DNA from: Arthrobacter nitroguajacolicus_D
Lineage (GTDB): Bacteria; Actinomycetota; Actinomycetes; Actinomycetales; Micrococcaceae
Length of the DNA: 64,000 bases
Direction of reading: 5' to 3'
NCBI RefSeq assembly: GCF_031455195.1
Contig: NZ_JAVDSH010000001.1
Span: 124,001 to 188,000 of the forward strand
The notes under the pieces are model-generated. The model was not told the DNA's origin. It searched no databases and saw only the letters and a program-made list of their open reading frames with translations. Both the position numbers and the translations under genes were made by a program. How positions within the stretch are numbered: the stretch's first letter is position 1; the number at the start of each line of letters is the position of its first letter. This document shows positions 44,456 to 52,245 of the stretch, one piece after another.

Positions 44456-44973
44456 CCATCGCTTTGCAGGACGGCGTGAGCGATTGGCCGACAGCCGGAT
44501 TCCCGGGGGTCCGCATGAACCCGGATACGCTGCTTCCCGTTGTCGTCAATGAAGAAGCAATGGAGTCCGCCCTGGCGGCCTCCGAGGATCCGGCGGACCG
44601 GATCATGGCCCTGCTGCTCGACAACCAGCCAAAGGAAGCCGCTGAGCTCCTGGCCGAGGCGCGGTATAAGGATCCCGAATCATTCCGACTCCGGATCTTC
44701 GAAGCCGAAGTGCACCGGGCCACCCACCGCCTGGACCGCGCAGTGCAGTTGTTCAAGCACTTGCTGCACGACGTCCAGGGCAGCTCAAAGGAAGCGATCG
44801 TTCACCAGTACCTCGGCCGTGCGTACTTCGTCAGCGGGAACGCCCTGGCGGCCTCGGAAGAGTTCGCCAAGGCCTTGGACCTGCGGGTGGCGATGGCTGC
44901 TGATGCCGCGCTGATCTACTCGTCCGCGGTGGCTCTGCAGCGGGCCAGGAACGTGCTGGAACTGGCCTCTTAA
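44452..44973 (+). CDS. TPR-like helical protein of unknown function
   Basis: 173 residues from ATG 44452, overlapping aroB by 4 bases. The second half reads as paired amphipathic helices with TPR-like spacing: DNQPKEAAELLAEARYKDPE, ATHRLDRAVQLFKHLL and YLGRAYFVSGNALAASEEFAKAL (here split as AIVHQYLGRAYFVSGNALAA and SEEFAKALDLRVA). The repeats are degenerate, so a formal TPR assignment is tentative. There is no signal peptide. The first 35 residues are conserved-looking but without a known motif. Co-translation with aroB does not by itself indicate a role in aromatic biosynthesis. Confidence 0.6.
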   Translation: MTIALQDGVSDWPTAGFPGVRMNPDTLLPVVVNEEAMESALAASEDPADRIMALLLDNQPKEAAELLAEARYKDPESFRLRIFEAEVHRATHRLDRAVQLFKHLLHDVQGSSKEAIVHQYLGRAYFVSGNALAASEEFAKALDLRVAMAADAALIYSSAVALQRARNVLELAS

Positions 44974-45018
44974 AGACCTCCGATCACGCCGCCCGCAAGC
45001 CGCGACCGGATTTGCCGG

Positions 45019-45024
45019 TAGAAT
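45019..45024 (+). promoter_or_regulatory. candidate -10 element for efp
   Basis: TAGAAT lies in the 155-base gap before efp, giving a leader of about 100 bases. No matching -35 is evident; the rest of the gap is unremarkable apart from short GC-rich repeats near 45049-45062. Confidence 0.3.
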
Positions 45025-45128
45025 GGTTTTTGGATTTTTGATAAATACGCGCTGGCGCGCCGATTGGCACGCCTGCTTGGCATAGACAGCTGGCAGCTAG
45101 AACCAGTGCGATTAACCAGAGGATACGA

Positions 45129-45692
45129 GTGGCAACCACAAACGACATCAAGAACGGGACCGTACTGAAGCTCGAGGGCCAGCTCTGGAACATCATTGAG
45201 TTCCAGCACGTCAAGCCGGGCAAGGGCGGCGCCTTCGTCCGCACCAAAATGCGCAACGTCATGTCCGGCAAGGTGGTCGACAAGACATTCAACGCCGGCC
45301 TGAAGATTGAAACCGCCACGGTTGACCGCCGCGACTACCAGTACCTGTACCAGGACGGCGAAGACTTCGTTTTCATGGACACGCAGGACTACGACCAGAT
45401 CACCGTTTCCGGTGCAACGGTTGGCGATGCCACCAACTTCATGCTTGAGAACCAGATGGTCAATATCGCCATCCACGAGGGCACGCCGCTCTACATCGAA
45501 CTGCCCCCGAGCGTTGTCCTCGAAATCACCTACACGGAGCCCGGCCTCCAGGGTGACCGCTCCTCCGCAGGCACCAAGCCTGCCACTGTTGAAACCGGCT
45601 ACGAGATCCAGGTACCGCTGTTCGTTGAGCAGGGCACCAAGGTCAAGGTCGACACCCGCGACGGCAGCTACCTGGGCCGGGTCAACGACTAG
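45129..45692 (+). CDS. efp: translation elongation factor P
   Basis: 187 residues from GTG 45129 with AGAGGAT upstream. A KOW-like N-terminal domain has the loop KPGKGGAFVRTK, with K32 at the position modified in some bacteria, and two OB domains end in GTKVKVDTRDGSYLGRVND. The PGKGG loop matches actinobacterial EF-P, reported to work unmodified. No epmA/epmB is visible here. EF-P relieves stalling at polyproline stretches. Its stop shares a base with the nusB start. Confidence 0.97.
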   Translation: MATTNDIKNGTVLKLEGQLWNIIEFQHVKPGKGGAFVRTKMRNVMSGKVVDKTFNAGLKIETATVDRRDYQYLYQDGEDFVFMDTQDYDQITVSGATVGDATNFMLENQMVNIAIHEGTPLYIELPPSVVLEITYTEPGLQGDRSSAGTKPATVETGYEIQVPLFVEQGTKVKVDTRDGSYLGRVND

Positions 45693-46102
45693 TGAGCGCA
45701 CGCGGTAAAGCCCGTAGCAGGGCACTGGAAGTACTTTTCGAAGCGGAGCAGCGTTCCGTCTCGGCTTTTGACGCGCTCAAGGCGCGTCGGGAGAAGACAG
45801 ACCTCGTGATCAACCCCTACACGGTGGAAATCATCGAAGGCGTGGTCTCCATGCAGGAAACCATTGATGAGTTCCTTGAGACGTACGCGCAGGGCTGGAC
45901 CTTGGAGCGGATGCCGTCCGTGGACCGGATTATCCTTCGTATCGGTTCGTGGGAACTGCTGTACAACGACGAAGTCCCTGACGGTGTAGCCGTCAGCGAG
46001 GCCGTCGCCTTGGCCAAGACGATGTCCACAGACGAGTCGCCGGCCTTCATTAATGGCCTTCTCGGACGCTTGCAGAAGCTCAAGCCTTCACTGCTGGCCT
46101 AG
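45692..46102 (+). CDS. nusB: transcription antitermination factor NusB
   Basis: 136 residues from GTG 45692, overlapping efp by 1 base. The all-helical fold starts with the basic ARGKARSRALEVLFEAEQR and contains YTVEIIEGVV, PSVDRIILRIGSWELLY and the C-terminal FINGLLGRLQKL. With NusE (S10) it binds boxA RNA and supports rRNA antitermination. It is the last gene of the alaS-to-nusB run, closed by the terminator at 46119-46160. Confidence 0.95.
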   Translation: MSARGKARSRALEVLFEAEQRSVSAFDALKARREKTDLVINPYTVEIIEGVVSMQETIDEFLETYAQGWTLERMPSVDRIILRIGSWELLYNDEVPDGVAVSEAVALAKTMSTDESPAFINGLLGRLQKLKPSLLA

Positions 46103-46118
46103 CCGGCAGGCAATGTTC

Positions 46119-46160
46119 AAAAGGACCCGCTTCCCGGGAAACCGGGAAGCGGGTCCTTTT
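46119..46160. terminator. strong bidirectional terminator between nusB and prsW
   Basis: A perfect 19-bp stem, 46119-46137 with 46142-46160, capped by a GAAA (GNRA) tetraloop. It has A4 on the left and T5 on the right, so it can act on both convergent transcripts. Confidence 0.95.
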
Positions 46161-46182
46161 TGTTGGCGTTGCCGGACAAGAA

Positions 46183-47427
46183 TTACTGCAGGACCGCCGC
46201 CCTGAGAGCGGGGATCTCGCGGAGGTGCTCAAGTTCGTCGTGTTGGTGGACCGGCACGTCGCGTCCGCTGAGGATGCGCTGGCGCGTGAAGGCCAAAGCA
46301 GTGGCCCCCTTGATGAAGGCCCGCATCTGTGCCGCCCTTCCTCGCGTCGACGCCCAGCGCAGTGCTTGGCGCCGCCCCCTGGACGTGCCCAGCATCTCTA
46401 CTTCTGCGGGCGTGAACCAACCGGCGCGAGCATACTCGAGGAGCCGTTGGCGCGTGAGCTTTCCTTCAGCGACGCGCAGCAGGATGATTCCCACTGCCGC
46501 TATCAGGAAAATGGGAACCTGCACCACGAAGTACTCCACCAGGAAGTCCTGGCCCATACTGTTCCATCGGCTGTGCAGGAACATGGCCGGCAACAAGCCT
46601 ATGAAGAACGCCAGGACCGCATAACCGGGGTGCCATCTGCGGGCTGCGAAGCCCATGATCAGTCCGGTTGTCCCGGTGAAGACGGCGTGGGCAAACGGAG
46701 ACATGACGCCGCGCAGGATGAAGATCCGTACAAAGTCAGTGCCGGGATCGGTGGACGAAGCGATTTCCCGACCGAAGTAGAGAATGTTCTCGGTGAAAGC
46801 GAATCCCGCGGCAATGGTGAAGGCGAACACGACGCCGTCCACCGGTCCGTCGAAGTACTTCCGGGCGGCAAGGATCAGTACCAGGAGTCCCAGCGACTTG
46901 GTGAACTCCTCGACGATCGGAGCCTGGACGGTAGCCATGAAGTAGGTGAAGGCTTCTTCGCTGGTGGTGGGTGCGGCCAGGGCGAACACGGGCTGGATGA
47001 GCAGCGTCCCGGCGATGGATACGGCCGCGCCCCATGTGAAGGCGAACCACAGGAGCCTCTTTGGTTCCGGCTCCCAGCGATCGATAAGGCGGACGGTGAG
47101 CAGCACCACGGACAACGGAATGAGGGAGGCGATGAAGCCGATCACGAAGCCGGTGATTCCCGTGTTGCCCAAAAGGAAGGGAAGGACCAGCAGGAGGCTG
47201 GCAAGTGCCAGGATCGCTCCACCGATGACCAACGGAAGCGTGCCCATGGAACGTCTCGGCGCCGGGGGTATGGCCCAGGTCTGATGGGGGAGCGATGCCG
47301 GGTTGCCCGGAGCTTGCTGGTAGTTCGCGGGCTGCACGCGACCCATCCAGGTGGGGTTGGCGCCTGGTTCCAGATACGGTCGCGGATTGGGTTGTCCGCC
47401 AGGTTGGCCGTGATGGTTCATGGTCAT
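46183..47427 (-). CDS. PrsW-family intramembrane metalloprotease
   Basis: 414 residues from ATG 47427 (MTMNHHGQPGG). A ~55-residue Pro/Gln-rich cytoplasmic N-terminus leads to about eight membrane helices. The family motifs are intact: EEFTK (E173, E174), FAFTENILYF and SPFAHAVFTGTTG, giving the Glu/His metal site within the membrane. A soluble basic C-terminal domain of ~85 residues follows (YARAGWFTPAEVEMLGTSRG). PrsW cleaves anti-sigma factors in Bacillus; the substrate here is unknown, and no sigma/anti-sigma pair is adjacent. Confidence 0.9.
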   Translation of the reverse strand: MTMNHHGQPGGQPNPRPYLEPGANPTWMGRVQPANYQQAPGNPASLPHQTWAIPPAPRRSMGTLPLVIGGAILALASLLLVLPFLLGNTGITGFVIGFIASLIPLSVVLLTVRLIDRWEPEPKRLLWFAFTWGAAVSIAGTLLIQPVFALAAPTTSEEAFTYFMATVQAPIVEEFTKSLGLLVLILAARKYFDGPVDGVVFAFTIAAGFAFTENILYFGREIASSTDPGTDFVRIFILRGVMSPFAHAVFTGTTGLIMGFAARRWHPGYAVLAFFIGLLPAMFLHSRWNSMGQDFLVEYFVVQVPIFLIAAVGIILLRVAEGKLTRQRLLEYARAGWFTPAEVEMLGTSRGRRQALRWASTRGRAAQMRAFIKGATALAFTRQRILSGRDVPVHQHDELEHLREIPALRAAVLQ

Positions 47428-47519
47428 GGGAATGAGCCTATTCCACGGCGGAGAATGTGAGCTTAAACTCATGCCGGCGAGCGGCCCCGGGTGAAGCCTG
47501 AAAGTGCCGTTGTGGTAGC

Positions 47520-47547
47520 TTGGAAAAGCAAATATTCCTTTTTTAAT
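47520..47547 (+). promoter_or_regulatory. candidate pyr operon promoter
   Basis: TTGGAA (47520-47525), a 16-base spacer and TTTAAT (47542-47547), in an AT-rich patch unlike its surroundings. Transcription would start near 47554, at the foot of the PyrR-type hairpin. Confidence 0.45.
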
Positions 47548-47552
47548 TCCGT

Positions 47553-47575
47553 CCCGTGAGGCGGGGAAAGGGGAG
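47553..47575 (+). promoter_or_regulatory. PyrR-binding-loop-like leader hairpin overlapping the pyrR ribosome-binding region
   Basis: CCCGTGAGGCGGG (47553-47565) can form a short hairpin presenting GUGAGGC, close to the loop consensus recognised by PyrR. It is followed at once by the Shine-Dalgarno AGGGGAG (47569-47575), 7 bases before the pyrR ATG. PyrR bound with UMP would hide the ribosome-binding site, the translational-repression mode described in mycobacteria. I see no terminator/antiterminator pair as in Bacillus. Confidence 0.6.
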
Positions 47576-47582
47576 ACGAGCG

Positions 47583-48167
47583 ATGACTGAAGTCACTTCA
47601 GCGCACGTGCCGTCGCGGGTTGTCCTCAACCAGGCGGACATTGATCGTGCGCTCACTCGTATCGCCCACGAGATCCTTGAAGCCAACAAGGGCTCCCAGG
47701 ACCTGGTTCTTCTGGGCATTCCCAGCCGTGGCTATCCTTTGGCCGTGCGGCTCGCCAACAAAATCGCAGCTGCCGACCCCACGGTCAACGCCGAAACGAT
47801 TGTCGGCCAACTGGATGTCACCATGTTCCGTGACGATCTCTCACACCAGCCCACGCGGCCCCCGCGCCACACCCGGCTTCCTTTGTCCGGGATCGACAAC
47901 AAGGTTGTCGTCCTGATCGACGACGTCCTCTACTCGGGACGGACCATCCGCGCGGCGTTGGACGCCTTGGTTGACCTTGGCCGCCCCAGGATTGTCCGGC
48001 TGGCTGTCCTGGTGGACCGGGGGCACCGGGAACTTCCGATCCGGGCCGACCACGTAGGCAAGAACCTGCCGACATCTTCGTCCGAGAAAGTCCGCGTCCA
48101 CCTGGAGGAAATCGACTCCGTTGACGGCGTGCCCGTCAACGAAGTAGTTATCGAGGCCGGCAAGTGA
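47583..48167 (+). CDS. pyrR: PyrR, bifunctional pyr operon regulator / uracil phosphoribosyltransferase
   Basis: 194 residues from ATG 47583; an upstream in-frame start would run into the leader hairpin. The PRPP-binding motif is VVVLIDDVLYSGRTIRAALD. Other family segments are LVLLGIPSRGYPLAVRLA and RPRIVRLAVLVDRGHRELPI. It binds pyr mRNA in the presence of UMP and represses the operon, with a minor UPRT activity. Its stop overlaps pyrB by 4 bases, and its own leader carries the likely binding site. Confidence 0.95.
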   Translation: MTEVTSAHVPSRVVLNQADIDRALTRIAHEILEANKGSQDLVLLGIPSRGYPLAVRLANKIAAADPTVNAETIVGQLDVTMFRDDLSHQPTRPPRHTRLPLSGIDNKVVVLIDDVLYSGRTIRAALDALVDLGRPRIVRLAVLVDRGHRELPIRADHVGKNLPTSSSEKVRVHLEEIDSVDGVPVNEVVIEAGK

Positions 48168-49171
48168 AGCACCTCCTTTCCACCGAGAACCTCAGCGTTT
48201 TCGATGCCATCCGGGTCCTGGATACAGCCGAGGAAATGTCCGCAGTGGGCGAGCGTGAAGTGAAGAAACTTCCTGCCCTGCGCGGCAGGACAGTGGTGAA
48301 CCTTTTCTTCGAGGACTCCACCCGCACGCGCATCTCCTTCGAAGCCGCAGCCAAACGCCTGTCCGCCGACGTCATCAACTTCGCGGCCAAGGGTTCTTCG
48401 GTGTCCAAGGGCGAATCGCTCAAGGACACCGCGCAGACCTTGGCTGCCATGGGCGCTGACGCCGTGGTCATCCGACACTGGGCCTCAGGCGCACCCCATC
48501 GCCTCGCTGCGACGGACTGGATCGACGCTGCCGTGATCAACGCCGGCGACGGCACCCATGAGCACCCCACGCAGGCCCTCCTGGACGCGTTCACCATGCG
48601 CCGGCACTGGGCTCAGCTCAGGGGTACGGCCTCAACCGGCGCCGACCTGAAGGGCATGAGGGTGGCAATCGCCGGCGACGTCCTGCATTCCCGCGTCGCC
48701 CGCTCCAACGTTTGGTTGCTGAAAACCCTGGGCGCAGAGGTCACGTTGGTGGCGCCACCCACCTTGCTGCCCATCGGCGTCGAGCACTGGCCCTGCAAGG
48801 TCAGCTACAACCTGGACGAGACCTTGGAAGCCGGCATTGACGCCATGATGATGTTGCGTGTCCAGGGTGAGCGGATGAACGCGTCGTTCTTCCCGTCCAC
48901 CCGCGAGTATTCGCGCCGCTGGGGTTTCGACGACGCACGGCTCCGTGCCTTGGATGACCTTGGCATGAAGGACACCATCATCATGCACCCCGGCCCCATG
49001 AACCGGGGCCTGGAAATATCGTCCGCCGCCGCGGATTCGCCGCGTTCCACTGTGCTTGCGCAGGTACGCAACGGCGTTTCGGTCCGCATGGCCGCCCTTT
49101 ACCTGCTGCTCTCCGGGGATTCCCGCGAAGCCGCCCCGAACGCAATCCAGTCCAGCAAGGAGACCAACTGA
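48164..49171 (+). CDS. pyrB: aspartate carbamoyltransferase catalytic chain
   Basis: 335 residues from GTG 48164. The carbamoyl-phosphate-binding motif is FFEDSTRTRISFEAA. Other conserved segments are KGSSVSKGESLKDTAQTL, HEHPTQALLDAFT, AIAGDVLHSRVARSN and HPGPMNRGLEI. No pyrI regulatory chain is present, as usual for this lineage. It performs the first committed step of UMP synthesis. The stop overlaps pyrC by 1 base. Confidence 0.97.
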   Translation: MKHLLSTENLSVFDAIRVLDTAEEMSAVGEREVKKLPALRGRTVVNLFFEDSTRTRISFEAAAKRLSADVINFAAKGSSVSKGESLKDTAQTLAAMGADAVVIRHWASGAPHRLAATDWIDAAVINAGDGTHEHPTQALLDAFTMRRHWAQLRGTASTGADLKGMRVAIAGDVLHSRVARSNVWLLKTLGAEVTLVAPPTLLPIGVEHWPCKVSYNLDETLEAGIDAMMMLRVQGERMNASFFPSTREYSRRWGFDDARLRALDDLGMKDTIIMHPGPMNRGLEISSAAADSPRSTVLAQVRNGVSVRMAALYLLLSGDSREAAPNAIQSSKETN

Positions 49172-50496
49172 TGGCAGAGAACACCTACCTGATTCGTGGG
49201 GCAGCCATCCTCGGCGGTGAAGCTGAAGACCTCTTGATCCGCGACGGCATCATCGAAGCACGCGGGAAGGACCTCGCGGACGATGACGCCACAGTCATCG
49301 ACGGCAACGGCCTCGTTGCCCTGCCGGGCATGGTCGATGTCCACACGCACCTCCGCGAACCGGGCCGGGAGGACGCTGAAACGGTGGAAACCGGAACCCG
49401 TGCCGCTGCGTTGGGAGGCTTCACCGCCGTGCACGCCATGGCCAACAGCAACCCCGTAGCGGATACTGCCGGCGTCGTTGAGCAGGTCCACAGCCTGGGC
49501 CGGGCGTCCGGTTGGGTTGACGTACGCCCGGTCGGCGCGGTCACCGTGGGATTGGCCGGTGAGCAGCTCGCCGAGCTCGGCGCCATGGCGGACTCACGCG
49601 CACAGGTCCGGATGTTCTCCGATGACGGCATCTGCGTCCACGATCCCGTCATCATGCGCCGTGCGCTGGAGTACGTCAAAGCGTTCGACGGCGTGGTGGC
49701 CCAGCACGCGCAGGAACCGCGCCTTACCGCCGGGGCACAGATGAACGAAGGTGCTGTCTCGGCGGTGCTTGGGCTGACCGGTTGGCCGGCCGTGGCCGAA
49801 GAGAGCATAATTGCCCGCGACGTCCTGCTCGCCCAGCACGTGGGTTCGCGCCTTCACGTCTGCCATGTCTCCACCGCCGGTTCCGTGGAGATCGTGCGCT
49901 GGGCGAAGGCCCGCGGCATCAACGTCACTGCCGAAGTCACCCCGCACCACCTGCTCCTGACCGACGAACTGGTCCGCAGCTACGACCCCGTGTACAAGGT
50001 CAACCCGCCGCTCCGTACGGACGCCGACGTGCAGGCGCTGCGCGAGGGCCTGGCCGACGGCACTATCGACGTCGTCGGCACCGACCACGCTCCGCACCCC
50101 AGCGAGCACAAAGAATGTGAGTGGGCCCAGGCCGCCATGGGCATGACGGGCCTGGAGACAGCGCTCTCCGTGGTGCAGGAAACCATGATCGAAACCGGAT
50201 TGATGACCTGGGCCGACTTCGCCAGGGTTACTTCGTTCACTCCGGCGGTGATCGGACGTGTTGCCGACCAAGGCCGTCCCTTGGAGGTTGGCGAGCCCGC
50301 CAACGTCATCTTGGTGGACCCGGCTGCGCGTTGGACCGTCGACCCCCATAAAATGGCAACCATGGGCCGCAATTCACCGTTCAAGGGCAAAGAGCTGCCC
50401 GGTTCAGTGGTGGCGACCTTCTTCAAGGGCCACCCCACTGTCCTCGACGGCAAACTGAACACCCCGTACCGCTACCCTGCAGTCAGCGGTAACTGA
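49171..50496 (+). CDS. pyrC: dihydroorotase (type I)
   Basis: 441 residues from ATG 49171. Zinc ligands H58 and H60 lie in VDVHTHLREPG. Further metal or active-site segments are AQHAQEPRLT, LHVCHVSTAGSVEIV, TAEVTPHHLLLTDE and GTDHAPHPSEHK with the catalytic Asp. It closes carbamoyl-aspartate to dihydroorotate. It overlaps both pyrB and the following membrane-protein gene by one base. Confidence 0.96.
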   Translation: MAENTYLIRGAAILGGEAEDLLIRDGIIEARGKDLADDDATVIDGNGLVALPGMVDVHTHLREPGREDAETVETGTRAAALGGFTAVHAMANSNPVADTAGVVEQVHSLGRASGWVDVRPVGAVTVGLAGEQLAELGAMADSRAQVRMFSDDGICVHDPVIMRRALEYVKAFDGVVAQHAQEPRLTAGAQMNEGAVSAVLGLTGWPAVAEESIIARDVLLAQHVGSRLHVCHVSTAGSVEIVRWAKARGINVTAEVTPHHLLLTDELVRSYDPVYKVNPPLRTDADVQALREGLADGTIDVVGTDHAPHPSEHKECEWAQAAMGMTGLETALSVVQETMIETGLMTWADFARVTSFTPAVIGRVADQGRPLEVGEPANVILVDPAARWTVDPHKMATMGRNSPFKGKELPGSVVATFFKGHPTVLDGKLNTPYRYPAVSGN

Positions 50497-51017
50497 TGGA
50501 CAACCAAACACTGACCGTGCTCATCACGGTTCCGTTGATCGCCGTGGTGCTGGCGATGCTCTGGCTGGGTTGGCGGAACCGCCTGAGGCGACAAACCGAC
50601 GTCGAACGCCTTCCCGCGGTGCCGGAGCAGCTGACCCCTGCCACCGTCGTCGCGGAGGGCCAGTACGTGGCAACCACCACGGCGGGCGACTGGCTGGACC
50701 GAATCGCCGTCCAGGGCCTGGGAATCCGGACCAACGCGGAACTGAGCATCCACGCCGAAGGCGTGCTGTTCGACCGGTCGGGTGCCGCCCCGGTGTTCAT
50801 CCCGCGCTCCGCGGTGCAGGACAGCCGCCCAGCGGACGGCATGACAGGGAAGTTCGTCGAAAAGGACGGACTCCTGGTCATCAGCTGGAAACTGGGCAGC
50901 CGTGAGCTGGACACCGGTTTCCGGTCCAGGCACGCAGCCGACAAGCAGCTCCTCCTCGAAGCCCTCCAGGAATTGATCTCCGCAGCCCCTCAGGCAGATG
51001 CCGATAGTGGAAAGTAA
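50496..51017 (+). CDS. membrane-anchored PH-like domain protein of the pyr operon
   Basis: 173 residues from ATG 50496, overlapping the pyrC stop. An N-terminal membrane helix (VLITVPLIAVVLAMLWLGW) and a basic turn (RNRLRRQ) are followed by a ~120-residue soluble beta-rich domain (TPATVVAEGQYVATT, VLFDRSGAAPVFIPRSAV, LLVISWKLGSRELDTGF). A protein of this type sits between pyrC and carA in mycobacteria as well (Rv1382 position). Its role is unknown; the conserved placement suggests a link to pyrimidine or arginine precursor supply, without direct evidence. Confidence 0.8.
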   Translation: MDNQTLTVLITVPLIAVVLAMLWLGWRNRLRRQTDVERLPAVPEQLTPATVVAEGQYVATTTAGDWLDRIAVQGLGIRTNAELSIHAEGVLFDRSGAAPVFIPRSAVQDSRPADGMTGKFVEKDGLLVISWKLGSRELDTGFRSRHAADKQLLLEALQELISAAPQADADSGK

Positions 51018-51021
51018 TAAA

Positions 51022-52245
51022 GTGACGGATAGTAAAGCAGCCACCACCCCCACCTCCTCAGCAGCAGTGCTGGTGCTCGAAGACGGCCGCGTGTTCCGCG
51101 GCCGCAGCTATGGCGCCCAGGGAACCGCGCTCGGTGAGGCCGTCTTCGCCACCGGCATGACCGGCTACCAGGAGACCATCACCGATCCCTCCTACGCACG
51201 CCAACTGGTTGTCCAGACGGCGCCGCACATCGGCAACACCGGCGTCAACAGCGACGACGCTGAGTCCCGCCGCATCTGGGTAGCCGGGTACATTGTGCGC
51301 GACGCCGCACGCCGACCCTCCAACTGGCGCTCCGAGCGTTCGCTGGATGACGAACTCACCGAGCAGGGAATCGTCGGTATCCAGGGAGTGGACACCAGGG
51401 CCATCACCCGCCACCTCCGCGAGCACAAGACCATGCGCGCAGGCATCTTCTCCGGCGAGGCCGCCCAGGCAACCGACAAGGAGCTGCTGGACACCGTCCT
51501 GGCAAGTGCTCCGATGGAAGGCGCAGCCCTGGCCGAGGAAGTCTCCATTGACGAGGCCTATGTTGTTGAGCCCAAGGACCACGGCTGGGAAGGCGAACCG
51601 CGCTTCTCCATCGCAGCTGTGGACCTGGGCATCAAAGCCATGACCCCGGTACGTTTCGCCGAGCGTGGCGTGCGTGTCCATGTCCTGCCGGCTACCTCCA
51701 CGGTTGAGGACGTCAACGCCGTGAACCCGGATGGTTTCTTCATGTCCAACGGTCCGGGCGACCCCGCGACGGCCGATCACCAGGTGAAGCTCCTGCGTTC
51801 GGTGCTGGATGAGAAGCTGCCGTACTTCGGCATTTGCTTCGGCAACCAGATCCTCGGCCGCGCCCTTGGTTTCGGTACCTACAAGCTCCGCTACGGCCAC
51901 CGCGGCATCAACCAGCCGGTCATGGACCGCCGCACGGGCAAAGTGGAAATCACTTCGCAGAACCACGGCTTCGCCGTCGACGCGCCGCTGAACGGCGCCA
52001 CGGTGGCCCCGGAAGAGCGTTATGGTCGCGTTGAAGTCAGCCACGTTTCCCTGAACGACGACGTCGTTGAAGGGCTCGCCTGCCTCGACATCCCCGCATT
52101 CTCGGTCCAGTACCACCCCGAAGCCGCGGCTGGCCCGCACGATGCCGCCTACCTCTTTGACCGCTTCATCGACCTCATGGCCGACACCAAGTCCAAGGCC
52201 ACAGGCGATAACACCAACGACTCCAAGACTGAGGACAAGAAGTAA
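51022..52245 (+). CDS. carA: carbamoyl-phosphate synthase small (glutaminase) subunit
   Basis: 407 residues from GTG 51022, preferred because GGAAAG lies about 6 bases upstream; ATG 50998 within the previous gene is in frame. The N-terminal domain is typical (GRSYGAQGTALGEAVFATGM, NTGVNSDDAES). The glutaminase domain has nucleophile C272 in FGICFGNQILGRALGF and the His/Glu pair in SVQYHPEAAAGPHD. GICFGNQ in place of GICLGHQ is common in actinobacteria. It supplies ammonia to CarB for carbamoyl phosphate. The stop shares a base with the carB start. Confidence 0.96.
   Translation: MTDSKAATTPTSSAAVLVLEDGRVFRGRSYGAQGTALGEAVFATGMTGYQETITDPSYARQLVVQTAPHIGNTGVNSDDAESRRIWVAGYIVRDAARRPSNWRSERSLDDELTEQGIVGIQGVDTRAITRHLREHKTMRAGIFSGEAAQATDKELLDTVLASAPMEGAALAEEVSIDEAYVVEPKDHGWEGEPRFSIAAVDLGIKAMTPVRFAERGVRVHVLPATSTVEDVNAVNPDGFFMSNGPGDPATADHQVKLLRSVLDEKLPYFGICFGNQILGRALGFGTYKLRYGHRGINQPVMDRRTGKVEITSQNHGFAVDAPLNGATVAPEERYGRVEVSHVSLNDDVVEGLACLDIPAFSVQYHPEAAAGPHDAAYLFDRFIDLMADTKSKATGDNTNDSKTEDKK

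Noticed and set aside
43364..44973. TPR-like protein as a new chorismate-pathway enzyme
   Set aside because: Only the 4-base overlap with aroB supports this; nothing in the sequence suggests catalysis.
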